Of a stretch of DNA of 64,000 nucleotides, positions 23,201-31,073 are shown one piece after another (position 1 is the first letter of the stretch; every line of letters starts with the position of its first letter). The DNA is from Helichrysum umbraculigerum. Lineage: Eukaryota; Streptophyta; Magnoliopsida; Asterales; Asteraceae. The translations under genes were made by a program, and so were the position numbers. The DNA is taken from the NCBI GenBank assembly GCA_949592205.1, contig CATIUR010000001.1, forward strand, positions 69,545,559 to 69,609,558. The letters are read 5' to 3'. The notes under the pieces were generated by a model that made no database searches, had not been told where the DNA came from, and saw only the letters and a program-made list of their open reading frames with translations.

Positions 23201-23864
23201 ACAGGTGTAAGGGAGTGGTATTGGTATTCACAAGCTTGGTCTTATAAGAGGTCTTGTGTTGCTTGCCTTTGAGACATGCTACACAGTGGTCACTACATTC
23301 AAATAACTTTTCAGGTAAGCCTCTCACTAGCTTATTCCTAACAAGTTTATTCATGGTCTTGAAATTCAAGTGACACATCCTCCTATGCCATAGTTCAGAT
23401 TCAGATACAGTAGCTTTAGAAATGAGACAGTTAACATTTTGAGATTCCATCTTGTTTAAATCACTACAGTATACATTATCCTTTCTTGGAACTCTCATTA
23501 AAATCTTATCTTCAGGTATTTTGAGTTTTTCAGAAAGTATAAGGCATTCTGTGTCAGTGAAATATACAGGATTTTGCTTATCTGTGATTTGACTCACACT
23601 AAGCAAATTGTATCTCAATTGCTCAACATAATAAACATCATTGAAAGTGAGCTTACTGCTTTTTACCTTACCTTTACCTGTGATTTTACCTCCTTTAGGA
23701 TTGCTTCCAAATGCTACATCTCCTCCATCAAACGCTTTAAAGTCCTGTAGCTTTTTCCTGTCTCCAGTCATGTGTCTTGAACAGCCAGAATCAATATGCC
23801 ATAAGCTTGGTGGCTTGCCCTGCACATATATGAGAAAAACAATTAGTTTTTCTTGGGAACCCAA
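20283..23864 (-). CDS. pol: Element D pol: protease, integrase, RT, RNase H
   Basis: Copia-order polyprotein of about 1,193 residues. Visible: aspartic protease (DSGCSRHMTG), GAG-pre-integrase zinc region (LWHRRMCHLN), integrase core (D of MDLFGPTN, D of CDNGTEF, E of VAERRNRTL), RT from KKAIGTRWIFK with catalytic YVDDIIFG, and RNase H (FTDSDYGG, TAEAEYVAAS, LFTKAF). The first codon in this frame is TTG, and the frame overlaps the end of gag by 22 bases in the -1 phase. Pol is therefore probably made by frameshifting rather than from its own start. No internal stop was seen. Confidence 0.95.
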   Translation of the reverse strand: MGSQEKLIVFLIYVQGKPPSLWHIDSGCSRHMTGDRKKLQDFKAFDGGDVAFGSNPKGGKITGKGKVKSSKLTFNDVYYVEQLRYNLLSVSQITDKQNPVYFTDTECLILSEKLKIPEDKILMRVPRKDNVYCSDLNKMESQNVNCLISKATVSESELWHRRMCHLNFKTMNKLVRNKLVRGLPEKLFECSDHCVACLKGKQHKTSYKTKLVNTNTTPLHLLHMDLFGPTNVASQGKKSYCLVITDDYSRMSWVFFLRTKDETGEILRSFITRIENSTNQKVKIIRCDNGTEFKNHEMNKFCEVKGIERQYSAPRTPQQNGVAERRNRTLIEAARSMLADAKLPMSFWAEAVSTACYVLNRILIIKPHNKTPYELFFKRKPLVSFLKPFGCPCTVLNTRDHLGKFQSKVDEGVFVGYSIQSKAYRVFNKRTRIIEETMDVTFNEHTSNVEGKGPEVLFDIDALTHAFRYPDLSISADTDAGTDAGNDAGKDGNSTSSQTKKDDLKYVLFPIWTPDPPEVFQQDQDQPEKDASSDDSNGSPGKTGASKGTDDSTSPDHQPFTSKGSHTDPEHDSEEEHDYPNYFEQSPPFQVLERTSLSDSEATPKPSKEREERESFSDSEIDNLLGSNLERELLDTSTSKYVVHKDHSLDLIIGDIMTPVQTRHQTKVREEDVHTSLYVCFLSQMEPKKAVEALKDPSWIESMQEELLQFKLQDVWDLVDLPKGKKAIGTRWIFKNKRDERGIVIKNKARLVAQGYTQEEGIDYDDVFAPVARIEAIRLFLAYASYQDFKVYQMDVKSAFLHGLIDDEVYVCQPPGFEDPTYPDRVCRLKKALYGLHQAPRAWYDTLSEYLLKNGFKRGTIDKTLFTKRVQRDILLIQVYVDDIIFGSTRDSLCKEFEDLMHKKFKMSSMGELTFFLGLQVKQKLDGIFINQGKYVKDILNKFGYKDVKVASTPMEAHKHLNSDPEGEEVDVHLYRSMIGSLMYLTSSRPDIMFAVCLCARYQTNPKQSHMYAVKRIFRYLKGQPDLGIWYAKGSDFELKAFTDSDYGGENMDRKSTSGGCQFLGNRLVSWQCKKQTTVSTSTAEAEYVAASSCCAQVLWIQNQMLDYGLTFMNTPIYIDNTSAISIIQNPVKHSKTKHIEIRYHFIRDCYDKRLIHIFKIHTDNQLADLFTKAFDVGRFTFLITNIGIINLT

Positions 23865-26506
23865 ACCAATTTGGCTTTGGGTTTCCCATGAGCACCTTTG
23901 ACATCAACCCTTTTGACAGTGATTGATCTCAGTGCTGCATTGGTTTTGGACACTTCAGATTTACACTCATTTTTATGTCTCCAAAAACAATCAATTTTTG
24001 ACCTAACAGGGGTTAATGGTCTGACAGTGGTCACCTTTAAGTTTGTATTGATTACCCTGGCAGTGGTAGCTTTACTTGGTATATACATTTTTTTGAAATG
24101 TTTAATACCAGCAGAGGTACCATGCCTGACAGTGGTCAAACCCTCCCCTGTTCGTGTCTTGCCTCTGTTAGCCGTTGACAGGGGCACTGCTGTAGCAGTA
24201 ACAGGGGCTGCAGCCTTGCCTCTGTTAGGCTTATTTATCAACACATGACCTGTACCACTGTTCCTATTATTTTTAGGATTGTAGTAACAGTCCTGTTGAA
24301 GATGATTATATCTACCACAAATAAAACATGACTTTCTTTTCACACATTCAAACCCATTACCCAACCTTTGTGAAACCAATTGGTTCCAATTTCTTTGATT
24401 ACCCCTGGGAATGGATTTATTCACATTACTTGCAGTATGTAGCTCAGACTTCTTTGATTTACATGTACACTTATCACACTCAGATTTCAACTTGTCTTTT
24501 GATTCAGTATTAACTCTTTTGTGCACAAAACCTAGACCAGATCTAGATTTATTGGATTTTCTAACTTGATCTAACTGAGCCTTTGCTTTCTCAACAAACA
24601 TCTTTTTACCCTCTTCTAGTTTAGTACTATTTAGTTCAGAAACTAGACCAGTAATGGGCTTAACACAATCATCCACAGAATTACCACTAGATGAGCTATC
24701 ACTATCAATCTCATCTTCCTCAGTCCAATCAGATACCTCAACTTTATCAAAATTCACATTATCATCACAATTTACAACTGGATCTACCTTTTTAACCTCC
24801 TCAGACACACCTACCTTAAGTGTTTCTAAAACAAAATCACTTTTAGGTGGGAAATAAGTATGATTATAAGGTGGAGGAACAGCATTAAGGTTGTAACCTA
24901 ATCCAAGTTTTAATTTATCATGAATTTGAGACTTGATTAAGTTTTGAACACCTTTTGAAACATTTTCCAATTCATCAACTTTCAATTTTATTGACTCCTT
25001 ATCAGAAATTGCCTCAGCCAACTTAGCACTTAGCATATCAACTTTTGTTTGTAAAGCTTTCTTTTCCCAATTTATATACTTAATATCTAAGTGAAATTGA
25101 GATTCATTCTTTTCATAAGCTTTTATCTGATTTTCTAAGTTTTCAATAGCTAAAGTGGCATGTTGACTCTTTTCCTTACAAGCTTTTAATTCATTACACA
25201 CAACCATATTATGATCCCTATAAAATTTAACCATTTTCTTACATGCAGGAGAACATAATTTAGATTGTACCTCAAATGGAATGTCTGAAGGCTCTGGTTC
25301 TTCTGTGACAGCCATCAAAGCTTGATTCTGAACTACAAGCTCTTCTTGGTCACTCCAGTCAAATCCTCCCATTCCATCTTGAGCAACCAATGAATCTGAA
25401 GTGGTGTTCTGAACTGGTATCAATCTTCTTTGAGGACCAGAATTATTTCTTACAAAACCATTCTGAGATCCTCCAGCCTGTGTGCTCTTGCACTCCCTAG
25501 CAAAGTGTCCCATCTTGTGACAGTTGAAACACTCCACCTTGCTCTTGTCAAAACCAGCTACACCATCTCTCTTGTAAGAAAAATTTCTGTTCCCAGAACT
25601 CTGCATAAACCTCTTTGCCCTGATTGTAATCATGGCCATCTGCCATTTTAAATCCATCTCTTCCAGGTCCTCTTCACTAACCTGCTCCAAATCTTCTGTA
25701 GTTAATGATGAATTCACATGGCTTGCAAAGAATGCTTCCAATACATTATCATTAGCACCAGATGTGCTACAACTACCAGATTCACCAACAGAAACAAAAG
25801 CAGCATTGTTAGAGCTACCATTGGACTGTTTCAACGCTAGAACTTCAGGCTCAAAATTCCTCAGATCATTGTACAGGTCTTCAATCTCTTTCTCTTCAAG
25901 ATCTGGACTTTGTCTAAGTCCCACAGTGTACATATTCCAATCTGTACCAAGTGATCTTAGAAACTTCCTGTTCAAGTCATCTTTATCAATCTTGACACTG
26001 TGATTTTCTAAATCACCCACAAGTTTTTGAAACCTATCAAAAGTCTGAGTCAGAGTTTCAGACTTTACACCTGCAAAGTTTTCAAACTGTTGTTTGAGAA
26101 GAGATCTCTTATTCTTCTTGGTGTTATCATTACCACCAAATCTCTTAACAATTGCTTGCATAAGAACCTGAGCATCTTCACAGTTTTCAAACTTCCTTTG
26201 ATACTCATTAGGAATAGACAAAAGTAGAGTACTTAATGCCTTCCACTCTGTTGCTCTTTCTTTTCTCTTTGCATCAGACTTTGGTGGTGGTCTTTCTTCC
26301 TTTTTACCATCTGCATCCTTAGTGTAGTTTGGTCCATTAGTAACCACCTCCCACATCATATAATCCGTAAGCAACATGTATTGCCTAATCCTAGTCTGCC
26401 ATAGCTCAAACTCATCAGGTTTGAGCATGGGAATCTTTGTAGCTTGTATACCTTCCATTGATTCAGTAGACATCTTGTTATTTGTTGAAAAAGCTGCGAA
26501 ATTCAA
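23843..26506 (-). CDS. gag: Element D gag (887 aa)
   Basis: The N-terminal region (KPDEFELWQTRIRQYML through the helical gag core, about residues 30-230) is a copia-type capsid domain. A CCHC zinc knuckle (CFNCHKMGHFAREC) lies near residue 330 and a second Cys-rich knuckle (CFICGRYNHLQQDC) near 715, with a long coiled-coil-prone stretch between. At 887 aa it is about twice a usual copia gag, as in Sireviruses. The ATG is about 42 bases after the PBS start, so almost the whole leader is LTR. An A-rich stretch directly precedes the stop at 23843-23845 and may serve the -1 shift into pol. Confidence 0.93.
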   Translation of the reverse strand: MNFAAFSTNNKMSTESMEGIQATKIPMLKPDEFELWQTRIRQYMLLTDYMMWEVVTNGPNYTKDADGKKEERPPPKSDAKRKERATEWKALSTLLLSIPNEYQRKFENCEDAQVLMQAIVKRFGGNDNTKKNKRSLLKQQFENFAGVKSETLTQTFDRFQKLVGDLENHSVKIDKDDLNRKFLRSLGTDWNMYTVGLRQSPDLEEKEIEDLYNDLRNFEPEVLALKQSNGSSNNAAFVSVGESGSCSTSGANDNVLEAFFASHVNSSLTTEDLEQVSEEDLEEMDLKWQMAMITIRAKRFMQSSGNRNFSYKRDGVAGFDKSKVECFNCHKMGHFARECKSTQAGGSQNGFVRNNSGPQRRLIPVQNTTSDSLVAQDGMGGFDWSDQEELVVQNQALMAVTEEPEPSDIPFEVQSKLCSPACKKMVKFYRDHNMVVCNELKACKEKSQHATLAIENLENQIKAYEKNESQFHLDIKYINWEKKALQTKVDMLSAKLAEAISDKESIKLKVDELENVSKGVQNLIKSQIHDKLKLGLGYNLNAVPPPYNHTYFPPKSDFVLETLKVGVSEEVKKVDPVVNCDDNVNFDKVEVSDWTEEDEIDSDSSSSGNSVDDCVKPITGLVSELNSTKLEEGKKMFVEKAKAQLDQVRKSNKSRSGLGFVHKRVNTESKDKLKSECDKCTCKSKKSELHTASNVNKSIPRGNQRNWNQLVSQRLGNGFECVKRKSCFICGRYNHLQQDCYYNPKNNRNSGTGHVLINKPNRGKAAAPVTATAVPLSTANRGKTRTGEGLTTVRHGTSAGIKHFKKMYIPSKATTARVINTNLKVTTVRPLTPVRSKIDCFWRHKNECKSEVSKTNAALRSITVKRVDVKGAHGKPKAKLVWVPKKN

Positions 26507-26534
26507 TTACCTTCTTCAAGATCAAAGTAATATC

Positions 26535-26548
26535 AAGCTCTGATACCA
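26535..26548 (-). promoter_or_regulatory. Element D primer-binding site
   Basis: Minus-strand TGGTATCAGAGCTT, complementary to the 3' end of plant initiator tRNA-Met, two bases from the 5' LTR. Confidence 0.93.
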
Positions 26549-26550
26549 CT

Positions 26551-27107
26551 TGATGATCCCAGCTAGAGATCTTAGTATGTATTACTTTGATTGATTATTA
26601 ATAAGCTTGCGGAATAGTTTATTAATAACTTGAAGAACAAACTTGTATATAACAGAATATCTAACCAAAAGCTTCAATATTATTAACAATAATACGAACA
26701 CACAATTTGTGTTAGGGTTTACAACCTTGAAGCTAATAACTAGAATGAATTCGTCTTATACTAGAGTTTTACAGGATCTCTATTTATAACATATAAAGTC
26801 CTTTACAGAATCAAACTATTATGGAATCATATCTATTCCATAATTCTCTCTATTCAACTATATCTAACCAATAGTGGTTATCTATATCACTAACAGGGGT
26901 AGTACTCGTATATTATCAACAGTAGTTGAGTACTTGATACAAAATACAAACTACATACTAACAGTGGTTCTGTTAGACAAATGTACTAACAGCGGTTGTC
27001 TTCTTCTAACAGTGGTTGACTTCTACTAACAGTGGTTGAAGTCTTATACCAACAGCGGCATGATACTTGTATTCTGAGCAGATATGACAGTGTCTCAGTT
27101 CTCAACA
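26551..27107 (-). mobile_element. Element D 5' LTR
   Basis: 557 bp, two substitutions from the 3' LTR. A minus-strand TATA box (TATAAATA) lies at 26781-26788. All AACAGNGG motifs (about 26869-27063) lie upstream of it in transcription order, that is in U3. Confidence 0.95.
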
Positions 27108-27112
27108 CAAAC

Positions 27113-27801
27113 ATAGATCTGCGGGTCTACAATCACTTGTTGCTGGATGCAACACCTCATATATTAAATCCTAGTTCTACGGGACTACAGTTACTTACTA
27201 TCATATGACGTGGTCATACAGTTATTTGGTTACAACTTAGGCAGGTATTGCCTCCCGTTATACACTTACTCATACCAGATAGGTATTCAGGCTCGGTATG
27301 CCTCAATTATTTTGTACTTAGGTACGGACTACAATTGCTTAGGTATTAGATACCTAAACTTTCGAATTAAACATTGGTAATTACAACTACAATTTGCTAC
27401 AAATCAGAATCGTGGATTCTGAACAATTTCTCAAAACATACAAGATTTATACTTTATGTATTCAACTAACAAACCTATGAACTCACCAGCTTTATAGCTG
27501 ACCTGTTTTAGCATGTGTTCTCAGGTGCCCAGCAGGATTAGGATTACTACAAGATCTTACTAGTTCGAGTCGCATATTTTCAACAAATTGGACTACTCTG
27601 CATTTACTTTCATATTTTCCAATTATGTATTTGGAATTTGTTGTTAAACTTATAACGTTGTAAACATTTTTATTTACGAAATGTATAACCATTTTCAAAC
27701 GTCTCATTTAGAGTCGTTCATTATGTATCTTATGCTGTGATATTTGATTTAGTAACACCCGACCCGACAGCTTCCGCAAACCGAAATTTGAGGGTGTTAC
27801 A
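27113..27801 (+). mobile_element. Element B 5' LTR, second part
   Basis: 689 bp continuing the LTR after element D. It matches 33309-33997. It contains further small hairpins, for example with stems AGA/TCT, GTTGC/GCAAC, GGC/GCC and CAGCT/AGCTG. It ends in GGGTGTTACA. Confidence 0.93.
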
Positions 27802-27804
27802 GAT

Positions 27805-27817
27805 TGGTATCAGAGCC
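27805..27817 (+). promoter_or_regulatory. Element B primer-binding site
   Basis: TGGTATCAGAGCC, initiator tRNA-Met type, three bases after the LTR. The following roughly 190 bp resemble the leader of element A read on the minus strand (38021 down to about 37861). Confidence 0.93.
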
Positions 27818-29580
27818 TAAGGTTATAGTGAACTAGGTTGCATTTAGTGGGCCTAGACTATGACCGTTAGACAGTATTCCTCGTTAGGTATGACTGGTTC
27901 AGGGATTACATCATACTAGTTTAATTTAACATAGCGTAGCTAACTATGTACAATTAAATAAAGATGATGCGATATCTGAAAGGGGTTATACTGGACCAGG
28001 AATGCGTAGTTGACTCTGATTTGTTATGTGCTAGACATCCTAGGCTATTATATGTACTGTAGGTATGTATGAATAGGCCTTACATGTGTAATATTTTTAC
28101 GTACTTATATATATTGAGTATATATATAAAATAAATTCCGCTGAACCAATACATACTCGCGAAGAGGCACATCGCCGTCTTCCTAACTATCGCGACTCGA
28201 CACTTTTCTCCATATGCACGCATAGGAGAATATCACATCTATCACTGAGCCTCGGGAAGGAGGTACAAACGTTACCAATGGGAATGGAAACCCGCACATG
28301 CTAAACCTTCACGAAACTTAAAACAAACTGACAACTTTTAAACCTTGAACATATGGATCACAACTGGATTAGTGTTGACTAAGTCCACAACAAAATTATC
28401 TCGAATCACAACTTGATCACGTAGATCAACAAATTCAATCATGCGGTACTTTGACCCCTACATTTTAGCCTTTGTGCTACAACTGAGAAATTCGAACTTC
28501 AAACACATTTTGACCGTGGGGCCACAAATCAAACCACACATGGCACGTGGTGCTACGATTTCAAGGTATGTTAATACCACAACTTGAGCACATTAGTGCA
28601 ACCTTCACAGTACGTTGATACTACAATCATGGCATGTTGATGCCACACTCATAGTACATGGATACTACAATTTCAATGCCGCGGGCACTTCATTACAGCA
28701 CGTGGTGCTGCGTTTCATGGTACCTTGGTACTACAATTACAAAACATTAGTATTTCAATTACTGTGCTGATAACACTGCATTATAGCACTAGATGCTACT
28801 TCAATTATGCATGTAGACTTGTTATAGTTGCATGTACGACTGACATATGTACATATACACTTACTTAACTGGGCACGAGGTGCCACACCTGACTATTATT
28901 ATGTACGTATACTTGAATAGTTACGTGTACACCATATATGTATATACGACTACTCTACGGGACACGAGGTGTTCCACTCGATTTCTGTGCGTATGAACAC
29001 TCGCTATACGCACTTATACACTTATACGCATACGCGATTACCTTACTGGGCACGAAGTGCCACACCACGACTACTAAGGCATGTAATGCCTCAATCGATA
29101 AATACACGATGTCACCACACACATGGGTTGTGTTGGGAGACCCCGCTTCAGCACCACATAGGGCACTATAGGTGTCACATTCACAGGCGTGATTGGCCGT
29201 ATAGTATCTTAGTACTACACTATAGTCCGTGGGACTACTCACAATAACATAGTCTGGTTGACTACATTAAAACACGATTTAGTCATTATTACGACTATTC
29301 ATCAAAACTACAACCTAATTGGTCACAACTCTCGAAAAACATGGAAACAGGACAATTTAACCAAGGTTAACTCGACAACGGATACTTAAACTGTTGTGAC
29401 AACACCACAAAAAGGGCAGAAATATGACTGCCACATGCGATATCATAACTTCAACATCAAGGATCATGGGATCCCGTATCACTCATTTAAGAACTCAAGT
29501 TTACTATTCATGTCACTGTAATAATCAAAATCTTTGAATAAAGATCTCACACTTTGTCGTTTCATTCTTGTTCAAGAATC
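27818..29580 (+). other. Element B leader with hairpin ladder
   Basis: 1.76 kb without a credible ORF. From about 28565 to 29264 it is filled with short perfect inverted repeats: stems GGTAT (28565-28578), GCAC (28588-28599), AGTA (28609-28622), GGCAT (28631-28644), TAGTA (28652-28667), TGCC (28677-28687), CAGCAC (28696-28710), GTAC (28720-28731), TAGCA (28784-28798), GGCAC (28872-28884), GGGACAC with one G-T pair (28959-28975), GGCAC (29049-29061), GGCAT (29078-29090), TAGTCC (29223-29237) and TAGTC (29250-29264). Many are followed by a CTACAATT- or CACACC-like spacer. Confidence 0.8.
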
Positions 29581-30552
29581 ATGCCTCCTAAACGACAAAC
29601 TTTCACTCGAGCTGAGCACGATCAAATTATTAATCAAGCAGTGACTGCGACCCTAGCTGCTCGGAACCAAGAAAAGCCTATCACTTTTAAGGATTTTCTG
29701 AGGTGAGAACCACCAAACTTCGTTGGTACTGAAGGAGCTATCGGATTAATTCGATGGTTCGAGAGAATGGAATCTATATTTCACGTTTGCAACTGCCCCG
29801 ACGACTGCAAAGTCTTGTACGCCACATACACCCTCCAGGATGATGCTTCTACCTGGTGGAATTTTCACGCCCGAACTGTAGGAATCGACACTGCTCACAA
29901 ACTTCCGTGGGAAGACCTGAAACGAATCATGAAGGACAAGTATTGTCCCATCGAAGTACTTCACAAACTTGAGGACGAACTTTGGCACCTCACCGTAAAA
30001 GACAACGATATCGTAACATATACCACTCGTTTCCAACAACTAGCACACTTGTGCCCAACTATAGTAAACCCTGAGAGTCAACAAATCGCAAGGTACACCG
30101 GTGGACTCCCGCTACTAATTGAGGGGATGGTCACCGCCTCTAAACCCGCTACTATTGAAGAGGCCATTCGTATGGCCCACAGACTTATGGCACAGAGGGA
30201 ACGACGCGAAGCCACTGCAACCGAAAACAACCTAACGAAATGGAATGGGGATTCCAGCCCTAGTCAAAATCCAACCAATCAACCTGAACCCTTGAAGTAC
30301 CATGCTGTCGAACCCAACGAAAGACAAGGCTATGCGGGTAACAAACCATTTTGTCACGGCTGTAAACGTCATCACGACGGATTATGCGGATTACCCTGCG
30401 AAAGATGCCAACGATACGGTCACGTAATCCGGGACTGCAGAGTTCCCGCCAATCCCGACTCTCGAAGGATATGCTTCAAATGTAAGGAACCCGGTCATTA
30501 CAAGAAGGACTGCCCAAAAAGACGCAAAATTCACTTAATCGACTCCGAGTAA
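29581..30552 (+). pseudogene. gag: Element B gag with one in-frame stop
   Basis: The frame opens with ATGCCTCCTAAACGACAA at 29581, as in element E, but meets TGA at 29704-29706. It then continues open to 30552 (next ATG 29767). The part after the stop has the Ty3 gag core (ASTWWNF, TTRFQQLAHLCP) and zinc knuckles (CHGCKRHHDGLCGLPCERCQRYGH and CFKCKEPGHYKKDC). It ends 18 residues after the last knuckle with no protease. Apart from the stop it looks undamaged, so this copy may be dead while the family is gag-only by design. Confidence 0.9.
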
Positions 30553-31060
30553 ATCAAATAAATCTCCAATGATAATGTAAGTACAATTTCTCCTCGAAAA
30601 CATAACCCTTCAATTATAAATTCGCTAAACACGTACTTATTATCCCCGATATCATTTTTATCAAACTAATATCGATGACATCTTAGGGCTAGTTAGCCTA
30701 GGACAACGTAAAACTCAAAGTTTGCGTTTCGCAAACTGGACCAACTGAATGTTCACAAATTACTTAGTCCTGATAGGACTATCCACTAAACGGTCACTAT
30801 GTGACAACTATCTAGTCTCGGGTGGACTACAAAGTAAACGATTACCCTGTAACAACAATAAAACTATAACTCGAACAAACAATATAGCCAGAATATGACT
30901 ACAACGATTAAACATGATACGGTCATGGAGTGACTGCTATTCAACCTCGTTATAGACATCATGTGTCGGCAATCTATTCGACAAATACCTCGTACGTGCA
31001 TTGCTCCCCAGACAATGCGCAACCCTGACATCACTTTAAATTTCGGGACGAAATTTTCTT
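30553..31060 (+). other. Element B 3' non-coding region with hairpins
   Basis: No ORF. It contains further hairpins: AGTTTGCG (30719-30737, 8-bp stem, 3-base loop), TAGTCC (30765-30781), GTCAC (30793-30805) and TAGTC (30813-30829). It ends with the conserved sequence just before the PPT that also precedes the 3' LTR of element A. Confidence 0.75.
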
Positions 31061-31073
31061 AACAGGGGGAGAA

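Larger units (their letters stand above)
15190..27107 (-). mobile_element. Element D: SIRE-type Ty1/copia element with ORF3
   Basis: 11,918 bp with 557-bp LTRs (15190-15746 and 26551-27107) and target duplication CAAAC (15185-15189, 27108-27112). On the minus strand: 5' LTR, PBS TGGTATCAGAGCTT (plus coordinates 26535-26548), gag, pol in copia order (protease, integrase, RT, RNase H), then a third ORF and a PPT next to 15747. I count two differences between the LTRs, so insertion is recent. A long gag and an ORF after pol are features of Sireviruses (Maximus/SIRE). All three ORFs look intact. Confidence 0.95.

Noticed and set aside
26535..26548. tRNA-Met gene
   Set aside because: Only the short primer-binding complement is present, as at the other PBS sites; no cloverleaf could be drawn.
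28938..29247. Small ORFs in the leader of element B
   Set aside because: They lie in the hairpin ladder on both strands with no conservation signal.
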